In this document: positions 11,300 through 22,573 of the stretch, in pieces | How positions within the stretch are numbered: position 1 is the first letter of the stretch | Layout of the letters: each line of letters begins with the position of its first letter | The notes under the pieces: model-generated | What the model saw: only the letters and a program-made list of their open reading frames with translations | What the model was told of the DNA's origin: nothing | The model's database searches: none | Program-made: the position numbers and the translations under genes | DNA from: Chromera velia | Lineage: Eukaryota > Sar > Chromeraceae | Reading direction: 5' to 3' | Assembly: GCA_018398765.1 (NCBI GenBank) | Contig: JAHBMJ010005928.1 | Span: 1-61,044, forward strand | DNA: 61,044 nucleotides

Positions 11300-12710
11300 G
11301 CTCCCCTTGCTGTCCCCCCTCTGTCTCCTCAGTGTTTGTCCTAGCCTCGACAGCTGGAGCATCTTCCTCCAGCTCTGCGTTAAAGTATTCTACGATTGGC
11401 AAACTCTGGATTCAGGCAGGAGGCTGCTCGAACACCATATCAACAAAGCCGCCGCCATGGCGAATACCCTCATTGGTTTCTGCTTCACAGGATATGACTA
11501 CATGCTATTTTCACTTTCTCCCGGGTCATCTTTGTTGTCTCTCTGCTGCTGTCCCCTTCTTTCTTATCTTCTTGCATCTTCAACATGATCGTGGAAGCGA
11601 TGCTGTCGATGTTAGCCTTGGAGAGAGACTGTCCCCCCTTCTGGCCTGAAGACTGGGAAGACTGGCTTTGCTGTTTATTATCAGACTGCTACTGCCCTTG
11701 GTGGGACTGCTGCTGCCTCTGCTGTTAATTCTTCCGGTTGTTACTTCTTCCAACGTTCCCGCTGCCTGAACCTTTCAGCTTCTCACTCCACTTCCAAGAG
11801 AAGTTGGTGAGCATTTGGACCCTCTCAGGATCCATTGACTGAATGTCCTTGGAAAGGTCAGTCATAACAATCAACTGCTCAAGACTGGCGCCGGAGGACC
11901 TGCTGGTGCTGTCATGTGCCCCATCTTTGTCACTGGTACTTGGAAACCTCAATCTCCCTCTTCTTCACACTGGTGTCGCTAGAGCTGTAAAGATGGAGAA
12001 CTCCAGACAAAACGGATGCAACCCACTCAAGGTGGATATGCTTTTGGTCCAGGGTCGTCATGGCTTCCTCAATGACTTCTTGCATGTACTTCCAGCTGTA
12101 CTTGATAGAAACTGGATCGCCAGTACCTCCAACTTGCTTCTTCGGCTTGGTGCAGGCAAGGGCCTTGATCTCTTCAGGGAGGAGAAACTAGAACTTGACC
12201 CCCACGATGAAATCGGCAGGCTCCAGGGACTGGCTCTTCAAATCCGCAAGCAACTCCTTGTAGGCAAAGTACTTCTCCTTGAAGGACAGAGAGAGCGCGA
12301 CTCCAACAAGTGTGATCTCGGTGATGAGGGTGATGAAGGACTCGAAAGTTGCCCACGCCGTCTCCTTCTGGATGTCCAGAAAAAGCTGCGTGTTGTCGCC
12401 AGAGAGGGTCTGCAAAAACTTCTCTATCCAGTCGCAAAGACGGTCTTTGAAGTCTACAAGTTCCTTGCTAGCCTGCCTAACTGGAAGGACATGTTGAGGA
12501 TCAGAAGTCAGAGACACAGTTCGTCTCTGGAGGGCCTTGTCCACGAGGAACGAAGAAACCTCGATCGCTCCTTTGAGCTTTCGGAGTCCAGCATAGCTGG
12601 CATACTTCTTAGCCCACAGTTGAAGCAACTCAAGATAATCTTCAGACGAGTTGACTTGCTGCCTTTATGGCGGCTCGTCAGAAGTGAACTTCAGATTAAA
12701 AGAAGTGGAA
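11300..12710 (-). pseudogene. Broken gag-like reading frames of a decayed retroelement
   Basis: Minus-strand coding fragments in several frames follow one another. The piece at 12188-12628 has helical, charged sequence (e.g. DFKDRLCDWIEKFLQTL and KEKYFAYKELLADLK). A frame change near 12180 leads to SIKYSWKYMQEVIEEAM at about 12090. A further fragment at 11725-11952 (MTDLSKDIQSMDPERVQML) ends in stops within a Gln/Ser-rich stretch at about 11640-11740. The helical content, the Gln-rich linker and the position between direct repeats suggest a retroelement gag protein. No zinc knuckle, protease, integrase or reverse transcriptase motif was found. It could instead be a dead cellular gene. Confidence 0.4.
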
Positions 12711-12789
12711 GGATTTATCTGATGACAAGATACAACAACAGTTGTTAAAAGAGGAACACAAAGAGAAGATAAACCTTCCTGTTAACCGC

Positions 12790-12932
12790 ACTAGAGACCT
12801 AAGGGAGAGGGAATATGCACACTGCCTGCTAGAGGCAGGTCATCCTGTCAGAGCTCTTGAGGGAAAGTTTGTGTTCAAAGGGACAGGTCGCTAGATCAAC
12901 TTATGAATCAATTTGGCAAGATCTGATCTCAA
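12790..12932 (+). repeat. 143-bp direct repeat, right copy
   Basis: Same orientation as the copy at 9295-9437, differing by scattered substitutions (for example GAGGCAGGTC against GAGGTAGGTC). Similarity stops at both edges: beyond the right edge this copy runs into TTTTCATTTTTT and the left copy into CAAGACC. Confidence 0.75.
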
Positions 12933-13076
12933 TTTTCATTTTTTCAAAATTATACGCGTATAATTTGACGATGTGTATAATTACATATGAGTTTATGTAT
13001 AATTCAATATAATTTAAAACAAATGAAATTATACGGCTGTTTTGGAAATTAAATAAGAAAAATGCTGATTTATACG

Positions 13077-13373
13077 TGTCACGTCCAGGATGTCACTACG
13101 AAGCCTCCTCCCGGCATTGACTCGCTTAGCTGCTATCAATCTACTCCGATTCAGCTTTGTAGGACATTGATGCATTGTCTGTTCAATCCGATTCCCTAAA
13201 AAAGATCTCACCGTTTCTCACAAGCATGCCTTCAATTGATACTCCATTCTGCATGCATTGATTTATGCCATCATGCCACTGCCGCACCGACGCGCACCAT
13301 TATGCTCATCGCGGTCCGCCGCTGGCCGCCGCGCTATGTTGTTTGCGCCTTTTAAACCACATGTGCACTAACA
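13077..13373 (-). repeat. 3' LTR of the minus-strand element
   Basis: 297 bp with TGTC start and AACA end on the plus strand. It pairs with 14948-15254. It contains CCGCGCTATGT near its plus-strand right end and TTTGCGCCTTTTAAAC close to the edge. Confidence 0.85.
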
Positions 13374-13693
13374 GTCACCCCTCGAGTTCAATCAATGACA
13401 ATCATAAAATGATCGAACGAGCATATAGTGCACTCACAATGAAGAAACATATGGAACGAACGAGAGGTTATACTCAGACAAAGGCAAAAGGCAGAAGCTG
13501 ATCTGCATCGCAATGTGTACACCCTGTAACTTGCAGAATGATCCAAGTTTAAGATCGGGAAAACATTGATTCACTTACACACATATACCAGTCCATGAGC
13601 ACAGAATGAATTCTTCAATGTGTACTCCCGATCTCTGCACTATCATGGCAACACCCCCTATGTCTGAATCTCTCTTCCTCCTTCAGAAATCGC

Positions 13694-14778
13694 TCAGAAA
13701 TATAACTCGTCTGAATCATACAAGTCATCAGAGTTGCTTGCGCCACTCTCTCCAAACTCAGAGTCATCAGAACACACGGTCATGTGCCTTGTCTCAACTT
13801 TCTTTCCCTTCGTCTCCTTCTCTTTCTCTTTCACACCGGCAGAGAGTTTCTTCTTGTCACTCTCCATCTTCTTTCTGATCTCTTCCTTTGAAAGTGTGCA
13901 CTCGAAACGCATGTAACCAAAGTAGCCACACTTGTAACACAGAGGTATGTCTGTCTCACTTTTATCTCCCTCATCCTTCTCAACCTCCACCTGTTGCTTC
14001 ACTTTCTTCTTGACGACAGCGGCTGCGCCGAACTCATGACCGGCGTCCTCAGCTTTCACGCTTTCTTTCTTCTTGCCTCGAGCTGCCGCTCTTGCTACAC
14101 CCACGGCCTGAATCTCAGTGCGGATGTTGTCAAGGGATGGAAGAGTGTCATTCTTGTTGAGAAGGTCAGCCACCATCCTCCAAATCTTTTCCTGGTCATC
14201 CGTGTCTAGCCCCCCAGTATACACCACAAGTTGAATGAAGCCATCGACCTTGTATCCGTTCTTGGATGTCTTGCTCAGTTTCTCATCAACTGTGGTCAAT
14301 CTCTCAATCAGTTCTGTCTCTCCTTGCCCGACGTACTTTAGAAATGAAACAAGAGCAGACACAAGCTCAGTGAATCGACGGTGATCTTCCCTTTTCCGTA
14401 GAAATTCTCCAAAGCTGCAAAGACAGAATGGTGTGTCACCTCCGGCTTCTCCGTTTTTGCATCGACGATATCAAAGAAGTGTTCGTCTTCCTTGCTAGCC
14501 TTAATCAGCAGACGGAACATGAAGTTGTTAAACTTTCTCTTCTTTTACCTGGATGCAGCGTCAGAGTCGTAGTCGTGCATATCCTTTGCCTCTTTTCTGA
14601 CCAACTTGAACGTCTTCCTCCAGTAAGGGTATCCTCTCTTCTTGGAGAATCGCGGGACCCACAACTCTCTCTTGGAGAGCATCTGTTGCTTACTCCCACC
14701 AGAAGATCGGCCTCCAGAGAAAATGCTACCTCTACTACCGGAAGTGGAAGCAGATCCTTGAAGACCCGGTCCATTCAT
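13694..14778 (-). pseudogene. Gag-like protein with degenerate zinc knuckle
   Basis: The longest intact piece (13694-14362, 222 codons) begins MSALVSFLKYVGQGETELIE and contains VDGFIQLVVYTGGLDTDDQE, then a Lys/Glu-rich linker, then CYKCGYFGYMRFEC. That last motif has the CX2CX4-X-X4C spacing of a retroviral-type zinc knuckle, but a tyrosine occupies the histidine position. The upstream part of the same protein lies in other frames: 14338-14520 (helical, KASKEDEHFFDIVDAKTEK) and 14545-14778 (Ser/Gly-rich start, then RELWVPRFSKKRGYPYWRK). The gene is therefore frameshifted at least twice, unless introns or recoding join the parts. It starts about 170 bp inside the 5' LTR, as expected for gag. 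Confidence 0.6.
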
Positions 14779-14947
14779 TCCAAGAAACGGGTTCCTGACT
14801 CTTCTGTCATCTGCACGGTCTTCAACTTACTTGTTCTTCTGCTCACGGGGAGTCGAATCTTCAAGAGCAGACATCTCTACTTCTCAGACAACACTTTCTC
14901 AATTCAAGAAACAATACGACTGTTCGTGCCCGCCTGGGAGCACCAAT

Positions 14948-15254
14948 TGTCACGTCCAGGATATCACCACGAAGCCTCCTCCCAGCATTGACTCGCCTAA
15001 CTGCTATCAATCTACCCTAATTCAGCTTTGTAGGATATTGATGCATTGTCTGTTCAATCCGATTCCCTAGAAAAGATCTTACCATTTCTCATAAGCATGC
15101 CTTCAATTGATACTCCATTCTGCATACATTGATTTGTGCCGTCATGCCACTGCCGCATACTGCCGCACCGACGCACACCGTTGTGCTCACCGCGGTCCGC
15201 CGCTAGCCGCCGCGCTATGTCGTTTGCGCCTTTTAAACTGCATGTGCACTAACA
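14948..15254 (-). repeat. 5' LTR of the minus-strand element
   Basis: 307 bp, matching 13077-13373 with scattered substitutions and a roughly 10-bp insertion that duplicates a CATACTGCCGC-type segment near 15155. The differences between the two LTRs imply that insertion is not recent. Confidence 0.85.
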
Positions 15255-15435
15255 ATATGGGTCTTTTTCTAAAAAATATATAGAATTCTACATGTCCTCC
15301 AAAAAATATACACATTCAAAAATTTCATCTAAAAATTTCATTATACACATAAATTTCTACGGGTCTTAAATTATACACATAATTTTATACAAAAGGCAAA
15401 TTTATACAGGTAAAATTCTATAAGTGCGGCCTGGG

Positions 15436-16631
15436 AGATGTGCATGGAACAATTAAACAGGTCTGAATTTTTTGAGCCGATTAAGCCGGTCCGCGCGATT
15501 CCAGCGGCGTCCACGGCCTAGAAAGGTACCAAATTGCTCCCCACAGGCCGCTGAGTGCATTGGTGCAAGAATTTGGGCCAAAACTTTCCAGGGTCCCTCT
15601 CATTGGCTCTCAAAATCCTAAAATTATGCTCAGAATGCTCAAAAAGCACCTAGTTGCCCGATGAAAGGCTTAGCTCAGTCCGTCCCCTCTTGCCTTCTTT
15701 TCTCTCTTATTGTCTACAGCAGCACAGATAGTCAAAGTAACGCCATTCCGCTCTCTGAGAACCAGATAGCTTGTGTCTGTGTCAGGGTGAAGTCTTGTTG
15801 TACTGTTGGTCTGCTTTGGTGTGTCTGGCAGCCCCAGTGTGGAGCAGTCAGGAAAGGACCTCCCAGGCCTCCGAGCAACATTCCTTCTTTCTACCAGGAG
15901 GCCACAGGATCGATGCCCGGCAGTTTTGCCTGATGCCCCGTGTCTGTTGTTATCCTCCCAGGCCAGCGGGATAGGTTTCTGGTGCGTCTGCTGGTTGTGA
16001 GAAGGCGAGATTCTTTTGTCTTCTTGATTGTTGTGGAGAATTGGCGTCTCAGGGGTATTGATCGACCTTCAGCTCCCCCGGTAAGTCGTTTTGTCCTACT
16101 CTTTCCCTCCAAACAGGATCGTATGAGTGTTGGGCAGTACCTCTGTGCGCTGGATGCAGGTTTGAGACTCTCTAGAGAAAAAGAGGTCTTCAGATTATTT
16201 CACACAGGGCGCCCTATGGAGTGTATCTTTGTCTTTCTCAGCAGACTTGTTGACTGAAGTCCACAGTGCCGCAACTATTCTTTATCCCCTATTCACACTG
16301 AGTCCCCTGAACCATATGGACTGTGTTGGTACGTAATTTATCATGATTGATGCCTCACAGCCCTTTCTGGACTTCTGAGTCCACGGAGGCCTCTTTGGCC
16401 TCTTCAGGTGTCAGACCTCAGACGTCCGTTCTTTGGACTCCCTGTGAGTCTGGGAGTCGTTTTTTCTGCACCAAGCAGCTAGAGAGAGTCTAGAGAGATG
16501 AACTGACGTCTCCTTGGTTCATTGGTTTAAGTCCGGGAGGGAAAAGGGAACAGAGGGCTGTTCCTTTTCCCCTCAAAATTTTTGAGCCGGTTAAGGTCTG
16601 GCGGCGGGTTCTAATTGTTCCATGCACATCT
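15436..16631. mobile_element. Candidate element with 20-bp inverted termini
   Basis: AGATGTGCATGGAACAATTA at 15436-15455 occurs as its exact reverse complement at 16612-16631, enclosing 1.2 kb. A second inverted pair lies just inside (TTTTTGAGCCGATTAAG near 15467 against TTTTTGAGCCGGTTAAGG near 16579). No target-site duplication is evident, and the interior shows no transposase. It could be a non-autonomous DNA transposon or a recombined pair of repeats. Confidence 0.5.
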
Positions 16632-19028
16632 GTATATGACCTGCCACCGCGTTGCATCTATCTTTCGTACTTGATTTACCCACTAGTTTGTCCAGTTTAA
16701 AAGGACGATTACCACTGTTTTGGCTACCAAAACAACGCCAGGTAATCAATGTGACTCTGTATGATTACCGTAACCACGAAAATGGTTAGCAAGCGGCCTA
16801 ACGGCTGCCTCGGTAACCAAACTAACTTAGTTACTCCTAATAGCACAGTGTACAATTTTTAACTTTAGTCTGACTTTAGACTCCCTGTATTTCTCGAAAT
16901 CCATCAACCAAACTTGAACTTTTTTCAAATTGATTGATTGATGAATAAGACTTCCCTGAACTTAACTACCACTTGAAAGTTCAGGCCGCATTTTTGGATA
17001 AACTTGAAAGTCCGCGCCGCAGGCGCAGATCATTTATGGTATCTTGAAAACCACAGCCGCATATCTAGACGGTGTCTTGACCGTCTACGCCGCAGGCGTG
17101 GACGGTCTCTTGAAAAAAGATGCCGTAGATAGAGATGATCTTGATTATATTTTTTCAAGTGGCACTTAGGTTCAGGGAGGTTATGAATAATAGGTTGACC
17201 TGTTAAAATTAGTTTCAAATTTTAAAGTCTTGAAAAAGTTAAAAAAGGTAAGTCATAGAATTTCCAGTAACCACCGCTTAGTACTAACCGGACTTTTTCA
17301 CCGGACATTCTTTATAGGGTATATAACTTACCTCTGGTAAATAATCTAGGTTATGTAGCAGGTCTTAGGCTCTTAGCTATACTAGTAGCTATCTAGAGTA
17401 GCTATAGTGACGTGATATACCACCACTTGATGTAATGCCGCACCCTATAAGCCACGCCACCTACAACTCTATTCTTTCTATAGCTGGCTCCATGTGTTTC
17501 TTTGAATTAATTATGTGCATGAGAACAGTAGCGAGACAGAATGTCGGGATGCAAAGATTGGCGTCCCATCGATTTTCACGTTTTCTGTCACGTTCGTGTT
17601 CGGCATGCACGAAGAAAAAGAAAAGAAAAAACAAGGAAAGAGAAGAGCAAGGTAAAACCCAGCCTCCCGTCAAAGAATGGACCGGAAAAAAAGAGCTAGG
17701 TAAAGGGGCAGAAAGAAAAAAGGGAGGAAATCATTGAGAGAGATTTGTGACAACAGACAAGAAAGACATCAACGACCGAACTTCTGTTCCCTGTCACTCC
17801 CGTTGAGTGTCAAGCCAAGTTCCTCTATTGGACGTCGAGTTTCATCACTCTTGTTTTGTCTGTCCATCCCTCTCTTCCCCCCCTTTCCCTCAGACCCCCC
17901 CGCCCTCCCCCAGACCCACACAAATCAGATGATCTGTCTGCATGCTTGTCGTCTCGTTGACGAGAATGCACTTGGGGGCCGGAAAGAGAAAAAGAAGAGG
18001 AACAAGAAAGAACGAGAGAAAGAGAAAGAGAAAGAAGATGAAAGAATCAGAAGAGAAGAAAAAAGCTCTCTTCGACGGAATGCCAATCACCGTCGCGGCT
18101 CCCGTCTGCGTTCTCTCTGCATTTGTACTTCAATTTTTAGTTCGGAATCCCCACTCTGGTCGTAAAATGCAGGATGCACTCCCTCTCTCCTCCGTTTTCA
18201 CCCCCCTGCCCTGCCCTGCCATGCAGTCAAGAAGCAAGTTTTCTGTCCTTTCTCCTACCACCCATTTGTACACCAAAGAGCAGAGATGAACAGGAAAGGG
18301 AACGCAGCAAGTCACCTTCTAAGCAAGAAAGGCGCCTTCCCAGCTGAAGATCCCCTCCTTCCCCCCTCCTCCCTCTCTCACCACCCCCCGCTTCTCTGTG
18401 TACCTTTCTCTCTCTCTCTCTCTCTGGCTGGTTGAGTGTGTGCGGTGAGTTATTCGGTTAGAAAGAGAGAGAAGAGAGAGACAAAAAGAGAAATAATGAA
18501 AGAAAGAACATCAACCGGAGGGGACTCACGACATTCATTCCACCACTCGACCAGTCCATCCATCCATCCATCCATCCATCCATCCACCGCCGCTCTCCAT
18601 TTCCCTCCTTCCCTCCCTCCCAACTTCCCCTTCTTCGAGCCGTCCACCCAGCCTCCCTTCCTCGGTCCGCTCCTCGCTTCGATCGATCAAGATCACCCTG
18701 AACCGAGAGAGACAGACAGACAAAAAGAGAGAGAGAAAAAGAATGAGACGGATGAAGGGGGGCCAGAATGCATCGGTGACCTCATGAATAGGGCAGCAAG
18801 AAACCAAACACATTCGACATTTCAGATGTCCCTTCTCTGTTTCTCTCGACAAATCGCCTCATCGCATTGTATTTTACTTGTTTCATCTCAGTCATTCAGT
18901 CAGTCTCACTCTTCTTTCCCTATTCATTCACGAGTATGCAATCTTCAACCTCGCTCTCGTTTCTCTGCCTCCTTCCACTCCATCCTAACCTTCCTTTTCG
19001 TTTTTTTCATTCTTCTGCTTTGTCTCTC
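16632..19028. other. Spacer downstream of the SNF2 gene
   Basis: No gene could be supported. Bases 16680-17440 are AT-rich with short GC hairpins at 17014-17026 and 17087-17099. Bases 17560-18480 contain purine-rich runs (AAAGAGAAAG) and open frames without protein features. (CATC)n lies at 18556-18587. The stop codon of the SNF2 gene is at 19029-19031, so its 3' UTR and polyadenylation region should lie just below 19029. Confidence 0.6.
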
Positions 19029-20190
19029 TCACATGATGCAGCAGTCGTCATTGCTGTCAGAATCCGAACTGGAATCGTCACTATCTGCACCCCCCCTTCC
19101 ACCCCTCGATTCCCCCCCACTCTCACTCACACTCTCACCCCTGCCTCTCCCCCTTCCTCCTGCTCCTGAGGAGCTGGAGGCCGCTGGCTGCGATACAGAC
19201 TGACTCAAGTTGGAAGCAAGTGGCTGTGCAGCAGACTGGCTTGCATTCGAAACGACTGGCTGTGGAGCAGGCCGCTGTACATTCGAAACAACCGGCCGTG
19301 CGGCAGACTGGCTTGAGGATGAGTTACTGTATGACTGCTGCTGACTTGAATGGTTCGTGTGTGAGTGCTGTTGCTGCGATGGTTGCGATGCATTTGCGGA
19401 TGCGTACTGAGTAGATGCAGATGATGAAGCAGATGCGGACTGACTGTATCCCCAGTAGCTGTAGCGGCGGCTCCTCTCGGGCGGCTGTTCGACCTCGTTC
19501 GGGAGCGTGTCCACCGGCTTGATGTCTTGAAGGGCCTCCTCAACGTTCGCGAAGTCAGTTTCTCCTTCCTCAATACCCAAAAGATCCGACGCTCCGAAAC
19601 CCCCTGTCGCAGAGTCTACTGCACCTGCCGCTGCTCCCTCTTCGGCGGCGGCAGCAGCCGCAGCTGCAGAGGCAGACGAGGAAGAGGATGCGGCTGCAGC
19701 TGCGGCCTCCTCCTGTTGCTGCTGTCGTCTGTCTGCCTCGATCTCTGCCCTGAGGGCGGGGTCCATTTCTCCCCTGGACCTCTCTGCCGTCTCTCTGTCC
19801 TCCTCTGCCCTCTTTTGCCACTCAGAGTCACGCAGCTGTGCGCAGATCTCGGCCTCCACCGTGTTTGTGGAGATAAACCGCCAGACGTGGACAGTCTTTG
19901 TTTGACCTGGTCGCCGCACCTGCAGGCAGATAAGACGAGAAGAGGCAGAAGGAAGGAAGAAATGAGACACACACATCTCAGACAGAGATGGGCAGAAGGA
20001 AAAAATGGACGAAGGGCATGAAACCACTAAAAAGCCTGTGAAAGAAAGACACAGAGTTTTGCGACGACAGAGGAATGAGACATGCATGATCATTGAGGGG
20101 ACAGTGGAGACGGATTCCTTGGCACAGAGAGATAAAATCCAGGAAAACAGACCCTTGCCACTGAGCGTGTGTGTGTGTGCGCGCGCGCGC

Positions 20191-20231
<41 letters not shown>

Positions 20232-20484
20232 AAGACACCGAATGAGTGAGCGCTTCACTGACTGACTGACTCTGCCGATGGCTTGCCACTCGAAGTTCTT
20301 CGCAGTGAAAGTGTTTACAGCGTTCATCGGGTGCACGAACAGAACGTGGTTGGCTGCTTGGAGGTTCGCACCCGCAGCGGAGCGCTCCAGAGACAGAAAG
20401 AGGACCCAGTCTTCCTGCACACACCCACGCAATTCAAAATTCAAGTTATTCAATGTCTGTCAGCACAGAAAAAAGAAAAATAAG

Positions 20485-20518
<34 letters not shown>

Positions 20519-20971
20519 GGAAAGAGAGAGAGAAAGAAAGAAAGAAAGAAAGGAAGGAAAGAAAGAAAGAAAGAAAGAAAGACAGAAAGAAAGAAAGAAA
20601 GAAATGAAGGAATGAAAGAAAGAAAGAAAGAAAGAACGTGAGTCGAATCCAACCTTGTCGCACTCTCTTTCTTGTGCATGTGCAACGGAAAAAAGGCAGG
20701 ACAGGATGGCCAACAAAATCAAAAGAGACCGAGATGGACAAGGAGGATCAACCCAAAGAAAGACCAGAGAAGACCAAATCTATCTCCCTTTATATCCTGC
20801 CTCTGTCCCTCTTTCCCTCCCTCCCACTCTGTCTGTCTGACTGACGGTATTTCTCGGGTTCACGAAGTGATCGAGGACGTGTCTCCGTTGGTGCACGTTC
20901 CCATCCAGAATCGAGTGTCTGATCTCAAAGTGCTTCAGAGCTTTCGAGACCTTCTCCATCAAATCGTCGTA
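19029..20971 (-). other. Helicase C-terminal lobe exons and low-complexity tail
   Basis: Exon 20971-20846 encodes YDDLMEKVSKALKHFEI and LDHFVNPRNT. Exon 20414-20271 encodes LSLERSAAGANLQAANHVLF and ends QAIGR. Exon 19919-19029 starts VRRPGQTKTVHVWRFISTNT, so motif VI is completed across the junction. The remaining 250 residues are Gln/Ala, Ser and Gly/Arg-rich and end SDSNDDCCIM. Confidence 0.85.
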
Positions 20972-22542
20972 CTGCACTCAGGAGAAAAACAGAAGGGCGG
21001 GGAGAGAAGAAGGCAACGAAGCAACAGTGATGAGAGCTGAGAAATGCGCGAACGAAACGAAATCATTTTCTTTGACAGTCACAACAATGATGTGCCAACG
21101 ATGATTCTCGTATACACACACTTCGATCCTCCGTCTGGCTGATGATAGGAGGGAACCTCGACTCGATTGACGTCTCTGTCGTCTTGCAACCAACGAACCT
21201 GACAGAAAAAAAAAGTCCTCTCACCAACCTGACAGAAAATGATGGCCTTCGCGTCCGGTTCCTCCCTCCTGATGCGTTTGAGCACCTCCACAATCGCACA
21301 CAGCTTCGAGCCGTACGCAGCGAAGTCCTTCTTCAAATTTCCGGGGGTCTTGAAGAACTCAGCGAACATCGTCTCCTGCTCAGCAGCTTCTTCCGAATCA
21401 ACAGCGGCTGCTGCTGCCCCCCCCGACGCCCCCCCTCCCCCTGAGATCCATTCGACAGCGTCAGTGAACCCTTCAGGCAGCCCGCTCTGATCTTTGGACT
21501 TGTTTTTATCGTTCTTGCTGACGAGTTCGTGAATGCCGTCGCGAGAGACGGGAGCACGGCAGTGAGGACACTTTGACCTGCAAACAGTAAAATAAACAAA
21601 AAGAAAAGCAGGGGAGCAAACAAACAAACCAAGGAAGAAACAGTCAGGAGAAGGAAGAAACAGTCAGGAATGGGAGGGGCGGATTCAGTGAAAAAAAGGC
21701 GCACGGAAGAAAGTCGACGGCCTTTTTCCTGCTTTTATGGACTGAGGCAGGAAGACAGGCAGACATGAACGCATACAGATAGGAGAAAAAAGGAAGTATC
21801 CACTTACAGACATACGAAGAAAACGCTCGAAGCTCTATGACACGAAGGAATGCGAGAACAGAAATCTGTTTGAGTGGAAGAGAAGGAAAAGAAAAAAAGA
21901 AAAGAAAAGTCACGAAGGACTGCGAGAACAGAAGTCAACCCCAACGAATCGGCGTGGAACGTGAGAGGCAAAGAGAGAGGGGGGGGGGGACGGGAAAAGA
22001 CATTAGGAAAGGAGAGAAATCAACAGACGTGGCTCTTGACTGACCGTCTGGCAGGCCCCCTGCAGATGTGGTTCAAGCACTCGAGGCAGAAAACGCGTCC
22101 GCAGTTGGTGATGGCCTTCCTCCTGTCGCACAGAGGTTCCATGCACACGGCACACTCGGAGTCCTCCTCTTCCTCTTCCGCCTGCTGGGGTGCGGAAGAA
22201 GAAGAAGAGGACGAAGAAGAAGACGAGGACGAGGACGAAGAAGAAGACGAGGATGACGAGGATGAAGAGGCGTTCTGGGCAGCGACGGCAGCTGCAGGGG
22301 GGGGAGGGGGGGGCAGGGGACATACCGCACAAAAGTGAACAGAGAGGGAGCGGAAGGGGGCTGCGGAGGAATTCCACTTCGGCCTATCACAGGATGCGAT
22401 GAGAGAAGCAAGGAAAGGACGGATTTGCACACACAAAAAAGAGAGAAGGAAAGGAGAAGAAGGAGAAGGAACAAAAAGCAGGGAGGGAGACGAGAAGGCA
22501 AGACAGATCCGGACTGAACACTGCCCCTGCAGCAAGCCAAAA

Positions 22543-22573
<31 letters not shown>

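Larger units (their letters stand above)
13077..15254 (-). mobile_element. Compact non-autonomous LTR retrotransposon
   Basis: A 2.2-kb element bounded by two direct repeats of about 300 bp. Each begins TGTCACGTCCAGGAT and ends TGTGCACTAACA on the plus strand, so each LTR reads TG...CA. The flanking 5-mers ATACG (13072-13076) and ATATG (15255-15259) could be a target-site duplication with one change. The element reads on the minus strand. Directly inside its 5' LTR (14948) lies ATTGGTGCTCCCAGGCGGGC, a position and style consistent with a primer-binding site. The interior holds only a gag-like region. With no protease, integrase or reverse transcriptase it must move, if at all, with enzymes from another element. 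Copia-like affinity is inferred from the gag layout only. Confidence 0.8.

Noticed and set aside
17734-18300. Plus-strand open frames considered as a gene upstream of 19029
   Set aside because: Purine-rich Lys/Arg/Glu sequence with no splice-bounded continuation and no recognisable domain.
19527-20021. Plus-strand cysteine/serine-rich open frame
   Set aside because: It is antisense to the last exon of the SNF2 gene, where helicase motif VI is read on the minus strand.
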